Of a stretch of 64,000 nucleotides of DNA, positions 19,261-30,332 are shown piece after piece. A program made the translations under genes and the position numbers. This DNA comes from Impatiens glandulifera (lineage: Eukaryota > Streptophyta > Magnoliopsida > Ericales > Balsaminaceae): assembly GCF_907164915.1 (NCBI RefSeq), contig NC_061862.1, forward strand, positions 4,034,358 through 4,098,357. Direction: 5' to 3'. Each line of letters begins with the position of its first letter. The stretch's first letter is position 1. The notes beneath the pieces are model-generated. The model ran no database searches and was not told where the DNA came from. It worked only from the letters and a program-made list of their open reading frames with translations.

Positions 19261-19962
19261 TTACATAACAGACATTTTAGTGAGTTTGTCAATCGCCACT
19301 TCCTCGTTGAGGACATTCGAGGGGTTCATCGGGGTACCCGGTCCAAGATTTGGATGGTGTGTACGAAGAAGTCGACTTATGTGGGGAGCATAGCCGAAAC
19401 CTTTCTTTCTCTCGACCATGGTCTTCAAATTATTGAAGATGACCGATGACAAATTGATGGGGATGTCGCTGACGATGTAGGTCATCATGTCGAAGACCTT
19501 CTTAGAGTAGTTCTGGTTCGGAGATTGACAGATGATCAATCGATTGACAATCTCGTGAAGGAGTTGGATGTGACGGGCGAGGCGGGTTTTCAGACCGTAG
19601 TTCTCCACCGATACTTCGGTTCCGGAGAACATTTCGGCATAGTCAACTACTGCACTCCCCACCCGGGATGGGAAATCGGAGAACCCTTCAGTGGACAGAT
19701 TGAACATCCGGGAGAATCCACTTTCATGAAGAACAAAAATGTGGTTTTTCACGACGGAAGTAATGGCATCGCCGAACATGGCTGCATTGTTGAAGAATTC
19801 CATCACTTCTGGAATGAACATGGGTCCGGATTCTTCGAGAAAATCACGAAGGCCGGTATCGTTGAGGGATTCAAAGAGGATTTCCCTCACTTCAACATCC
19901 TCCATGTTGAGGACGGAGTCGAAATCAATGCATAGATAATTCCTTAGGATACGGTTAGACAT
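19261..19962 (-). CDS. Unfamiliar retroelement-associated ORF, paralog A
   Basis: An uninterrupted 233-residue minus-strand ORF beginning MSNRILRNYLCIDFDS. It is mainly alpha-helical by composition, with no signal peptide or membrane segment. The segment KKVFDMMTYIVSDIPINLSS and the PHISRLL segment match the neighbouring ORF at 20381-21178 (FNMMTAIITDTPVNWS, PQISSLL), so the two are diverged paralogs. From memory, similar ORFs are common near retroelements in Lamiales genomes, but I cannot verify this and no catalytic motif is visible. It lies 320 bases upstream of the coiled-coil ORF on the same strand, so it may be the N-terminal part of the same product family. Confidence 0.6.
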   Translation of the reverse strand: MSNRILRNYLCIDFDSVLNMEDVEVREILFESLNDTGLRDFLEESGPMFIPEVMEFFNNAAMFGDAITSVVKNHIFVLHESGFSRMFNLSTEGFSDFPSRVGSAVVDYAEMFSGTEVSVENYGLKTRLARHIQLLHEIVNRLIICQSPNQNYSKKVFDMMTYIVSDIPINLSSVIFNNLKTMVERKKGFGYAPHISRLLRTHHPNLGPGTPMNPSNVLNEEVAIDKLTKMSVM

Positions 19963-20380
19963 TCTTTCAAATCTTGCTAAGAGAGAGAGAGCTTAAGAAA
20001 TTATAAGTTGTTTGGAGGTATGTGGAATGATAGAGGGAGGTTCCTTATAAATATTTGAAATTGGAGGGAAAATAGGATCATTTAATGCTAATATTCTGTT
20101 TTTTCTTATTAATGTTGGGAATATTTATGTTTCCAAAACTCCTTGGGAAGGAGTTATTTTTGACCGGTTGCGGAGCTCGAGGTGGGGAATCTAGTTGGGA
20201 AGTAACTAGGTTTGTGTAGTTTCCCATGTAGTTGGAATTCAAAAGTTACTTTTCATTAATGAAAGTGGAGTTACAACAAACCGAAGGAAACACATAGATT
20301 AACCGAAAAGATCATAATGGAGTAGGATGACAATACAACCAGTACATACAACAAAATGACCGGTTGTAAGAAGGAGTGAC
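19963..20380. other. Spacer between paralog ORFs
   Basis: A purine-rich GAGAGAGAGAG stretch sits directly upstream of paralog A at about 19980, with a TATA-like TTATAAATA (plus strand; TATTTATAA on minus) at 20045-20053. These could be a 5' untranslated region and promoter for the minus-strand ORF. The remainder has no gene. Confidence 0.35.
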
Positions 20381-21178
20381 TTAATTTCCGGAGGAGTTGA
20401 GATGTCGGTTCTTCTTCTTCCAGGCCTTCTCGAACCGCTCATAGAAGGAGTCGGCGATTTCCCTGGTCACAACTTGGGACTGGTTCAGCCCCTCGCCCGG
20501 ACATAGCGGAACTCCGAGTTCCATGAGTAGGGAGCTGATTTGGGGAATGAAACCGGTATGACGAGTGGTGATCATCCAGATCAGGATGTCGAACAACACC
20601 CTAGACCAGTTGACCGGGGTATCGGTTATGATAGCGGTCATCATGTTGAAGATGGTGGTGCAGTAGGTGTTCTTGACATCCTTTCCCAGGATGGCTCGAC
20701 CGATGATGTCATTGAGAATCTGGTATTCAGCCCTCAATGATGACCGAGCTCCGTGGTCATTGACCAGATGGTTCGATCGAGAGAAGTTCAGAGATATTTC
20801 GGCTTTTAGTTCGGACAGAACATTCAGATCGGTGAGACCTTGCTTTGGAAGGTCGAAACATCTAGCAAAGTCACACTCAGAAAAATCAAACACGGTTCCT
20901 CCAACCCTAGATTAAATGAGGGTATCAAAGTATGGAGTACCGCGGTAAACCCTTGTGTTGTGGAAGAATTCCTGAATGGTTTCAGGGAAGATGACCTGTT
21001 TGTCATCTAAGAAGGGTTTTAGACCGATGTTTTCAAGAGACTTGATCATTTTAAACATCTCATAATGCTCTGTCCATTGAGTGGAATCAAAATCAACTTG
21101 GAGAATGTTTTGGAACTGAGATATTTTTGTCTTAGTGAAATGATTTTTGATGTTTGTGGATATTTGGTTGATATTCAT
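20381..21178 (-). pseudogene. Unfamiliar retroelement-associated ORF, paralog B (nonsense)
   Basis: Two ORFs in one frame are separated only by a TAA at 20912-20914; together they give about 266 residues. The start MNINQISTNIKNHF leads to ILQVDFDST, aligning with YLCIDFDSV of paralog A. The C-terminal half contains TIFNMMTAIITDTPVNWSRV and a shared GFIPQISSLL segment, and ends in a Lys-rich tail (FEKAWKKKNRH). No known domain is evident. It is probably inactive because of the stop. Confidence 0.55.
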
Positions 21179-21588
21179 CTAACTTATATATTAGTTGAAG
21201 GATGATAGTATTATCCAGTAGGTAGCAGTTAATGTAGTCTATTGACCATAGGATAAAAGGATTTGCATGAATTAAGTATGTCTACAACCTAAGGTGTGAG
21301 TCATAGGCCTTGACGTGAGAGATATCATATCTTAACGTCTTTTAAGGTATGACTATTTTGCTTAGAAAAAGTATCTTTTCAAAACAGATACATCTAAACC
21401 CAGACAGTTGTTCCGCTTTTGTTAGGAGACTAAATAATCCAAAATATATTATATTCAAACCGGTCAGTTTTCAGTCATTGGTCCCGATGCGGTTAATTAG
21501 TGAATTCTTTAGTAAATTCACAGGGAGAGTCAAATACGTTTTCCTCATCTTTAGTAAATTCTTCACAGGGAGAGTCAAATACCTATTC
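21179..21588. other. Spacer with a short internal duplication
   Basis: No gene is visible. A phrase of about 27 bases containing CACAGGGAGAGTCAAATAC occurs twice at 21510-21580. This is the junction zone between the paralog ORF block and the truncated copia gag. Confidence 0.4.
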
Positions 21589-22259
21589 CTAATTTTCCAT
21601 GAGACATGTGAGTTCATTATCACTGTCACTGTGAGCCCATAAAGTTCCTCCATCATCGACTATCAGTTCTTTTTGAATTTCTTTTCCTTCACCGGTTTGT
21701 TGGTAGTTATTTCGGTGGTTTTGATCATCCGGTTTCCGGTCATCCCGTCTTGGTTTTCTACATTCCCACCTGAAATATCCCAAACAATTGCAATTATAGC
21801 ATCTAACATTAGATTTATCACCGTAGTTATTGTTTGTCGGTTGGCTTCTCTTCATGAATCTGCCAAACTTCTGTGCAAGCATTGCCATAACATCCTCGGT
21901 GAACTGTTCAGCGGTTCTGATCGGTGCAGGAGCAACCGGTTCCATGGATGTGAATAAGGCCTTTGTAGAGGTTGAAGCTGAGACTTCATCTTCAATCCTA
22001 GATCTCATTTCAAACTCATATGCTTACAGAAGGTATTCCTGTCCAAACCGTTGATGATGTGGTTTCTAGCATGGTTGTCCAGATTATTTCTTCTCCTATC
22101 TTCTTTTGTCCATTCCTCCCTATCTTTATCAATATTTATCGGTCCTTCAGTCAGGATGAACTGCATCTCGTCATCCATGGTGATTAAGTGCAGGTGCATG
22201 CGTGCCTTCCAGTTGACGAAATCATCACCTTCTAGCATTGAAGGCTTATCGAGAGTCAT
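21589..22259 (-). pseudogene. Copia gag with internal deletion (third copia)
   Basis: On the minus strand the first 84 residues (GDDFVNWKARMHLHL, RNHIINGLDRNTF) are a copia Gag N-terminus. After an internal deletion near 22010-22030 the protein resumes in another frame at FEMRSRIEDEVSAST and runs through a CCHC-like knuckle, CYNCNCLGYFRWEC. The His of CCHC is Tyr there, which should weaken zinc binding. The frame ends at 21589 after WAHSDSDNELTCLM. The primer-binding site and LTR lie directly upstream (22281-23590). Pol is absent. Confidence 0.85.
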
Positions 22260-22280
22260 GCTTGCTTGAGTATTGAAACT

Positions 22281-22298
22281 AACTACTCTGATACCAAT
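22281..22298 (-). promoter_or_regulatory. Primer-binding site (tRNA-Met) of third copia
   Basis: The minus strand reads ATTGGTATCAGAGTAGTT directly after the LTR end, complementary to initiator tRNA-Met. It fixes the orientation of the element. Confidence 0.9.
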
Positions 22299-23590
22299 TG
22301 TTAGGAATTAGGTCGCGGATGGCGGACCGGGGTCTGGCAGGTTTGCACTCAAAGGTTGGCGTTTAATCCGGTTAGAGATTAACACTGTGTTTCAATACTA
22401 CAAAGGCTGTCACAAACCCTTGAACCGAGTTCAAGTGCGGAAGTGGTTTGTTTCAGACTGAAGCAACACGCACACGGGATGAGTAGGACCAGATTTGAAT
22501 AAAGTCGGTTTGGAGATTAGGAGGTCGGTTTGAGGCTTAGTAAATTGATAAAAGTGATGTAAATCGGTTAGGGTGGTATGGGTCGGTTAGTATGGATCGG
22601 TTAGAATGTAAATCCGGCAGAAAGTAAAGAGCAAGACAGGTTTTTATGGATGTTCGGAGATAAAACTCCTACGTCACCCCTTCTTCTCGAAACCGCGAGA
22701 AGGATATTCACTAAGGAATACATACGCACAATCCGATCGAGACTTATTTGTTGCTCGATAACACTCGTACAATTCTCACCGAAATTGTAATCTCACTTCA
22801 AATGCACACTTAAGCTCTTTTAATTTAGAGAGATAAAGACCACTTATAACATGAGTTGGTGTAGCTCTTAAATGTTTTCTCTTGTAACTTGTAACTGCAT
22901 TTACTCCTCTTCAGCTCCTTCTTTTATAGGTGAAATGTGCCAACGGTCACATTTCTTTTCCTTGAATCTGATTGGTTGAGCAGAGGTTCAGTGATTCAGA
23001 CCTAGCGGTTTAGGCTTCTAGTGCGTAGGTCAAATCGTCTAGGTTTTTCTTTTACTTAATGTAGCACTATCGGTTGGACAGTTGTCGACACCTGGAATGT
23101 TGTGCCTCTGACTTATCCCAGAATGGAAAGATCTTCTTTAGGCGGTTTTCTGCATCCTGTAGAGTATCCTCAGACTTGTATGGATAGGGCAATGTTACAG
23201 TCTGTCTCTTTGGTATCATCTTCCGCAGTTACTCAAAGTGTTTGTTTGCACCGATTTGTAGATTGTACTTAGTTTGATGTTCTTGGCTTCTTTCTCTAAG
23301 TAGCTTCTTCATTAGTTTTCTGGATTGATGTATTTCGGTTTAGAATGTCTACCGGTTGTTTGAGTTAACCGGATGACTTTAGTTTTTTCATAGCTTCAGG
23401 TTTGTTCGGTTTTGGTTACATCTTTTGCCTTGTCTTCTAACCTGTCTTGTTTTCCTGATTGGTTAGGTTCTTGGCCAGTTGGGTTGCTTGATCGGTTGGA
23501 TTACTTGACCGATCCTGATTCTTTAACCGTTCTTGCACAGGAAGTTTGTTTTTGTTAAGTTCTATTTAACCGGTCTAATTTTATCTAACA
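22299..23590 (-). repeat. 5' LTR of minus-strand copia element
   Basis: About 1.29 kb, TGTTAGGAATTAG at one end and TATCTAACA at the other (5-base inverted ends), bounded by the primer-binding site at 22298. It is rich in CCGGTT hexamers like the 17-21 kb block. No second LTR is seen in the window. On the far side lies a repeat also present at 26755-27050, so the element inserted into that repeat. Confidence 0.8.
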
Positions 23591-23930
23591 GAAGTGACTA
23601 GACAAAACAAAACGAAGTAGTGTCATTGACATAACAAATGTCGCAAGTCTATGTCAAAAGATGAATAAGTCCATTTATTTAGTTATATATTCCTTATACT
23701 ATTTATTATATATATTCGCTTAGATAGACACTTCGAGCATAAACTGAAATATTCTGGAACTACAAAGATAGTTATTAAATCATTATCACCGCATAAAAGT
23801 ATTGCTCCAAAGTATGTTTAATTGGTTACAATTCTCTTTTGATTTTGCGCTATTAATTTCACTATTATTAGTGAGCAATGATAGAATAATTCCATCATAT
23901 TTATAGACCATTCTTTATTTTCTCGAAAAT
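23591..23930. repeat. Copy of the repeat at 26755-27053
   Basis: Shares long blocks with 26755-27053 and, inverted, with 55110-55410 and 59335-59630, including the GTGTCATTGACATAAC phrase. It ends at TTTCTCGAAAATG. No gene is seen. Confidence 0.7.
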
Positions 23931-24000
23931 GGTGATCATCCTACCGGAACTGTTCACCCAGAAATACCCTAAACGGTGCCACAATATGTACTTGAAAATT
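23929..24000. repeat. Short repeat shared with 50325-50395
   Basis: About 70 bases containing CATCCTACCGGAACTGTTCAC recur inverted near 50325-50395. Its nature is unknown. Confidence 0.5.
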
Positions 24001-24004
24001 TTGA

Positions 24005-24640
24005 GTTCCTACTCGACTCTAGCAAGATTGCGGCCATCAAATCCATGCCAGCACCCTGAAATGAGCGGGAGGTTCGGGAATTTTTGGACAAAATTCAATA
24101 TATTAGTCGCTACATTAGTAAGCTCACTTCCAATTGTGATTCTCTCTTCAAGCTTTTGAAGAAGGGTCAAAAGTTGTCTGGAGTGATACTCATTAACATG
24201 TCCTCGAGAAGGTGAAGGCGTATTTGCAATCCCTTCCTATCCTCATGTCTCTGAGGCCAGGAGTTCTTTGATTCTTCACTTCACTATCACTGAGTCATCC
24301 ATAGAGAGCATTCTAGCCCAGGAGAATAAAATCAAAGAAGATGTGCCAATCTACTACATCATAAAAAGGATGACCGATTATGAGTTAAATGACTCTTCTG
24401 AGACGCATGGCGAGGGAGTTCAACAAGAAGGTCAAGCCTAGGCATCTTGTTGTCGGAGATCTTGTTTTCAAGAAGACCTGAAAGTTGTAGGATCCTAGAG
24501 GGAAGTTCCAACAGCCATGGGAGGGACCTTTTGTCATCAAACATATCTTTTCAAGAGGAGTTGTGCATTTCACTTCTCTCGATGGAGATGAATGCTCATC
24601 CCCTTTTAATCTTGATACGCTCAAGAAATATTATGTTTGA
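24005..24640 (+). pseudogene. Decayed Ty3/gypsy pol: RT end, RNase H, integrase C-terminus
   Basis: The frames encode the RT connection (REVREFLDKIQYISRYIS), an RNase H-like segment (LHFTITESSIESILAQ and MTDYELNDSSE) and then the integrase C-terminus (AREFNKKVKPRHLVVGDLV, a GPFVIKHIFSRGVVHF-type stretch). The last is followed by LDTLKKYYV and a stop, typical of the end of gypsy Pol. Most of RNase H and the integrase core are missing and stops interrupt. It is related to the remnant at 32940-34640. Confidence 0.8.
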
Positions 24641-24704
24641 AATGGAGAAAATGTCGTGTGTTTGATTTATTTTTATTTTCTTTCTAAAAAAATAAAGAAA
24701 AAAA

Positions 24705-26622
24705 GAGATGTAAGAGTAAAGGATAACAACACATTGTAATTGTTAGCATACCAATATCCAGTCAAGTTTGTCCTTTATACTAAACAACTTATATTTATTT
24801 TATATTTCATTTCAGGTCCTATAAAATGAGAATAGATCCCTAGGTTATAAACAAGAAATGAATAGTGTGGAAATCGATACTCTCCTCCCAACAAATTTCC
24901 CTTTTATATTTCCCATTGAAACAAAGTCATAATCACCATGAAATCAAAACCAACATACCTTTGGCGAAAGAAAGATCAATACTATCAAATTTCTTCACAT
25001 TGAGGGACTCAAATGACTATTAAAGTGTTGATGAAGGCGATACCTGCAAATGCATTCACCCTTAGTTTTGAAATCATCATTTTGTGAAACAATTATTATT
25101 ACTGAATACTAACGTTCTAGTCTGACTCTTTCTTAGAATTATTGGAGAATGAGATTAGGAGAAGTTATTTGAGAAAACCTACACCCACATGGATAAATGA
25201 TTGTATCGTTAAATAATGTGGGCATTTTAAAACTATTCGTTCAAAATATAATCCTTCTGTTAAACAATCTACCTTGATACCCTGATAACATTATATGACA
25301 AAACATAATCTATTAATGGTGCTACAACAACTGTCCATCTGATCCAACAGACACAAGTTATATTTATCCATTGATTAAAAACTAACTTTTTTAACAATAC
25401 TATGTAACCCCAGTTATGTTATAGGCCTTTCCATTGATATAATATAAGCATAATGGAAAAACATAATCTACTAATATTGCGACAACAACTGTCCATCTGA
25501 TCCAACAGACACAAGTTATATTTATCCATTGGTTAAAAACTAACTTTTTTAACAATACTATGTAACCCCAGTTATGTTATAGGCCTTTCCATTGATATAA
25601 TATAAGCACCAGTGGTAGAATAGTTTCCAAACATTCCATTCATTTTGGTGACTAGTACTCGTTTTCTGTACCCTGTATAAAACTGATTTTATAAATTTAT
25701 ACATATCAAAAAAAAAATACTCAATAAAGACAAGAAAGTACATTGACAGGTGATAGAAAATTAAAGGAATCCAATTAGAAACAACCAAAGAATCCTTGAT
25801 CGGGCATAACGATTGGGGAATTCATAACACCCTTCCTAATAAAACCTATATTAAATGTCACCATAAACAAGTAAAATTACAAGGAATTCATCCACCTCTT
25901 CCTTTCTTGTGATTGTGATGATTCTCAATACCACTGTACCAGCAAATACCAAATTCATATATATCCAAATTCGTCAAACATGTGCATACAACAAAGAATA
26001 AATCATTTCTTGTAGAGACGAACAATGTTAAGAGATCCTTGAAAAAGATATGTATTCTTAGACGCTAATCTAATACCAGGACTATTGTTTGCTGTCTGAT
26101 TATAAACAACCTCTGTCTCAGTTTAATTGAAAGATTTGTATGATTTATAAGCAGATGCAGAATTCAAACACACGATAATGGATATTGCTTCAGCCCTAAT
26201 TTATTGGGATTCAAATTAGTTCAAGTTGTATCCCTGTAGCTAAATCAGAGTTATGTGACCACTTTCATCATCACACTATAATGCAGGCACGAATATTATT
26301 ACACAAACAAACATATCAAGGGAAAACATATTATGACTTTGGAAATTAAAGGTTGCGAGCTAATCATATGGATTTTATACAAACTATATACATGTGAGTG
26401 CGCTTGTAAGTTGTAATTTGTATGGAGAGTACAAGAACTCACTCATAAAGATGGTTCAACTAAATAAGTCAAATATATATTCTAATTCATCCTTAAAACA
26501 AAGAAGTATAACCATTTCTCACTCATAAAGATGGTTTAATCATCTAGTGTAGTGATAACAACCTAGCATCAAAATCCAACTAAAAATCACTGAGAAATCT
26601 AAAACACTACAACAAATAGAAA
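24705..26622. repeat. Left arm of 24.7-30.0 kb palindrome
   Basis: Reverse complement of 28036-29957 with frequent small differences. It contains inverted copies of the exon-like pieces of the right arm: the 85-base exon near 24960-25060 and the 24-codon peptide at 26003-26077. It includes a roughly 145-base internal duplication at about 25290-25440 and 25450-25600. It ends at CACTACAACAA (26605). Confidence 0.8.
26003..26077 (-). other. Conserved 24-codon peptide, copy 1
   Basis: The minus strand encodes GIRLASKNTYLFQGSLNIVR then LYKK and a stop. It is homologous to 28589-28663, with a few substitutions. The parent gene is not recognised. Confidence 0.35.
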
Positions 26623-27053
26623 AGTGATTATAGAAAAGAGATTATATATTGTAATTAGAAAAGAGAATTGAGGGTCCTAAATCAATATTGTAATTAAGAA
26701 ACCATTTTTTGGAATATATATTTCGAATAGAAAAGTAACTTTGAAAAAAAAAGTGATTAGATAAAACGAAACGAAGTAGTGTCATTGACATAACATATGT
26801 CACAAGTCTTTGTCAAAAGATGAACAACTCCATTTATTAGCTTAGATAGACACTTCGAATATAAACTGAAATATTCTGGAACTACAAAGATAATTATTAA
26901 ATCGTTAGCACCGCCTAAAAGCATTGCTCATAAAGTATGTTTAATTGGTTATAATTTTCTTTTGACTATGCGCTATTGATTTCACTATTATCCGTGAGTA
27001 ATAATAGAATAATTCTATTATATTTATAGACCATTTTTTATTTTCTCGAAATG
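26623..27053. repeat. Palindrome spacer, repeat also at 23591 and 55110
   Basis: Corresponds inverted to 55105-55540 and 59326-59750 and directly to 23591-23930. No gene is seen. It lies between two CACTA-type ends (26605 and 27054). Confidence 0.65.
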
Positions 27054-28045
27054 CACTACAACAAAACACACTTTCAACCACCTTTATATGCCAACGCTTA
27101 TTAAGCGTGGGTAAAAATTAAAAAAATAAAACTTTTGGCAACCTTTATACTTTACAACCACCTTTATTTTTTTTTATATACAAACTTTGTTAAAATCCTT
27201 AAAACTTAAGTATTATAAATTTAATATTTTTTATGTTTTATTTTTAAACTTTATAAATATTTTATTTCACTATATTAAAATTTTAAAATAAAATTTAACT
27301 TAAAATTTTATTTACACTAAAATTTAATTCATAAATTTTAAAATTTTATAACATTATTAATTTTTTTTATTAACATCTGTCTTTTATTTAAGTATTTAAA
27401 ATTAATTAAATTAAAAGTAAAAAATAAAATAAACCAAAAATAAATAAATTAAATATTATATTATATTTAATAATAAAATTTTAAATTATATATATTTTAA
27501 AACTAGAATCAGTTTTTAATTATCAAGTCTAACACATTTTCTTTCTACGCTGACCAATTCTTTCTAACCTAAAAAATCTTTCTGCCTGTGTTAATCAGAC
27601 TATCATCCTTCTACTCTCTACAGCAATATTTCTGTGCTATCATCCTTCTACTCTCTGCAGCCAGATTGTCGTGCGCACGAGGTTAGTTACATTCTTCTTC
27701 AACCATTAGGGCTTGCCTTCATCTGCACTATCATCCCTTGACTCTCCGCAGCCAGATTGTCGCACCCACGAGGTTAGTTACATTCTTCTTCAACCATTAG
27801 GGCTTGCCTTCATCTTCACTATCATCCCTTGACTCTCCGCAGCCAGATTGTCGCACCCACGAGGTTAGTTACATTCTTCTCCGACCATTAGGGTTTTCCT
27901 TCATCTACGGGTCTTGAATGTCTTCTGAGTGATAAATGGTTCTACTTATCTGTTTTAAGGATGCAATGAGGTTTATATGCAATTTATTTAGGTCACTGGT
28001 TTTATTTTTCATGTCTGGCTCATAGATTTTCCCCTTGTTGTAGTG
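27054..28045. mobile_element. Non-autonomous CACTA-like element
   Basis: Ends are CACTACAACAAAAC at 27054 and the inverted TTGTTGTAGTG at 28035-28045. The subterminal stretch has an inverted GCCAACGCTTATTAAGCG. Homologous elements with the same ends lie at 54207-55104 and 57911-59325 (opposite orientation). There is no transposase ORF and I could not match a 3-bp target duplication, so the CACTA assignment rests on the termini. Confidence 0.55.
27634..27907 (+). repeat. 91-bp tandem repeat, three units
   Basis: CCAGATTGTCG occurs at 27661, 27752 and 27843, giving a 91-base period. Units contain GAGGTTAGTTACATTCTTC and ACCATTAGGG. Two units persist in the inverted copies at about 54340-54560 and 58050-58290, so unit number varies between copies. 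Confidence 0.9.
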
Positions 28046-28588
28046 TTTTAGATTTCTCAGTGATTTTTAGTTGAATTTTGATGCTAGGTTGTTATCGCTG
28101 CACTAGATGATTAAACCATCTTTATGAGTGAGAAATGGTTATACTTTTTTGTTTTAAGGATGAATTAGAGTATACATTCAACTTATTTAGTTGAACCATC
28201 TTTATGAGTGAGGTGTTGTACTCTCCATACAAATTACAACTTACAAGCGCACTCACATGTATATAGTTTGTATAAAATCCAGATGATTAGCTCGCAACTT
28301 TTAATTTCCCAAGTCATAATATGTTTTCCCTTGATTTTTTTGTTTGTGTAATAATATTCGTGCCTGCATAAAAGTGTGATGATGAAAGTGGTCACATAAT
28401 TCTGATTTAGCTACATGGATACAACTTGAACTAATTTGAATCCCAACAAATTAGGGCTGAAGCAATGTCCATTATCGTGTGTTTGGATTCTGCATTTGCC
28501 TTATAAATCATACAAAATAGTATATCTGTCTTTCAATTAAACTGAGACAGAGGTTGTTTATAATCAGACAGCAAACAAAAGAAGTCAT

Positions 28589-28663
28589 GGTATTAGATTA
28601 GCGTCTAAGAATACATATCTTTTTCGAGGATCTCCTAACATTGTTCGTCTCTACAAGAAATGA
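28589..28663 (+). other. Conserved 24-codon peptide, copy 2
   Basis: The open stretch encodes GIRLASKNTYLFRGSPNIVR followed by LYKK and a stop. The same peptide is kept with few changes at 26003-26077 and 57298-57372, while 53602-53676 has a stop. It may be a terminal exon of a captured gene, but the family is not recognised. Confidence 0.35.
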
Positions 28664-29620
28664 TTTATTTTTTGTTGTATGCACATGTTTGACGAATTTG
28701 GATATATATGAATTTGGTATTTGCTGGTATAGTGGTATTGAGAATCATCTCAAGAAAGGAAGAGGTGGATGAATTCCTTGTAATTTTACCTGTTTATGGT
28801 GACATTTAATATAGGTTTTATTAGGAAGGGTGTTATGAATTCCCCAATTGTTATGCCCGATCAAGGCTTCTTTGGTTGTTCCTAATTGGATTCCTTTAAT
28901 TTTCTATCACCTGTCAATGTACTTTCTTGTCTTTATTGAGTATTTTTTTGTTTGATATGTATAAACTTATAAAATCAGTTTTATACAGGGTACAAAAAAT
29001 GAGTATTAGTCACTAAAGTGAATGGAATGTTTGGAAACTATTCTACCACTGGTGCTTATATTATATCAATGGAAAGGCCTATAACATAACTAGGGTTACA
29101 TAGTATTGTTAAAAAAGTTAGTTTTTAACCAATGGATAAATATAACTTGTGTCTATTGGATCAGATGGACAGTTGTTGTCGCACCATTAGTAGATTATGT
29201 TTTGTCATTATGCATATATTATATTAATGGAAATGCCTATAACATAACTGGGTTACATAGTATTGTTAAAAAAGTTAGTTTTTAACCAATGGATAAATAT
29301 AACTTGTGTCTGTTGGATCAGATGGACAGTTGTTGTCGCACCATTAGTAGATTATGTTTTTCCATATAATGTTATCAGGGTTTATATCAAGGTAGATTGT
29401 TTAACAGAAGGATTATATTTTGAACGAATAGTTTTAAAATGCCCACATTAGTTAACGATACAATCATTTATCCATGTGGCTGTAGGTTTTCTCTAATAAC
29501 TTATCCTAATCTTATTCTCCAATAATTCTAAGAAAGAGTCAGACTAGAAGGTTAGTATTCAGTAATAATAATTGTTTTACAAAATGATGATTTCAAAACT
29601 AAGGGTGAATGCATTTGCAG

Positions 29621-29705
29621 GTATCGCCTTCATCAACACTTGAATTGTCATTTGAGTCCCTCAATGTGAAGAAATTTGATAGTATTGATCATTCTTTCGC
29701 CAAAG
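29621..29705 (+). other. Candidate 85-base exon of a captured gene
   Basis: Preceded by TTTGCAG and followed by GTATG, so both splice signals fit. One frame is open: VSPSSTLELSFESLNVKKFD then SIDHSFAK. Copies are inverted near 24965-25050 and 52560-52650; a third, direct copy at about 48436-48490 is cut by the LINE insertion. The gene family is not recognised. Confidence 0.4.
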
Positions 29706-29986
29706 GTATGTTGGTTTTGATTTCATGGTGATTATGACTTTGTTTCAATAAGAAATATAAAAGGGAACTTTGTAGGGAGGAGAGTATCCACATTATTCAT
29801 TTCTTTCCTATAACCTAGAGATCTATTCTCATTTTATAGGACCTGAAATGAAATATAAAATAAATATAAGTTGTTTAGTATAAAGGACAAACTTGACTGG
29901 ATATTGGTTTTCTAACAATTACAGTGTGTTGTTATCCTTTACTCTTACATCTCTTTGTGAAAATTTTCTTGTTATGATCCATATAG

Positions 29987-30332
29987 ATTGCATTGACAGG
30001 ATGGTGAATTCCATAGGCATGTCGGAGGAGATTTTCCCTCACTCAAGCACATAGTGAATCTATTTGATGAAAGTAGTCAAAGGTCACCCATTATGTTTAC
30101 TTCAGATGATAGTGTAAATGAAGAATTTCATGAAACTTACAACATTAATGATATTGCTGAGTTGGATGATACTGGAATTGAAGATTTTGCAACATGGGGT
30201 TTTGAGAATGAAGATTCGAATGGGGAAGGCCCTATTTCCGGAGGTGATTATAAGGATGTCTTTCAAACCTTCTTAACTTATGTCATTTGGGTTAAATGTT
30301 TAAAATATTATAAAAATAAAGTATTTGGTTGA
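29987..30332 (+). pseudogene. Captured gene fragment of unknown family
   Basis: From about 30000 a frame is open for 110 codons and encodes an acidic peptide: HIVNLFDESSQRSP, EEFHETYNINDIAEL, GIEDFATWGFENED, PISGGDYKDV. An alternative splice join from the exon at 29621 would instead end at TAG 30052. An inverted copy at 51925-52260 keeps the same frame with substitutions (NIFDESSQRSP, GIEDFATWGFENED). Retention of frame and acidic composition suggests that it came from a real exon. No domain is recognised. Confidence 0.45.

Larger units (their letters stand above)
28036..29957. repeat. Right arm of 24.7-30.0 kb palindrome
   Basis: Partner of 24705-26622, overlapping the CACTA end. The same arm recurs inverted at 52300-54215, partly at 57222-57910, and directly at 47640-48484. 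It contains a roughly 150-base tandem duplication at 29080-29360 (GTTAAAAAAGTTAGTTTTTAA twice). It carries the exon-like pieces listed separately. Confidence 0.8.

Noticed and set aside
19525..19935. 136-codon plus-strand ORF opposite paralog A
   Set aside because: Antisense shadow; only the minus strand shows homology to the neighbouring paralog.
22299..23590. Solo LTR interpretation
   Set aside because: A primer-binding site and gag directly follow its end on the minus strand, so it is the 5' LTR of a truncated element.
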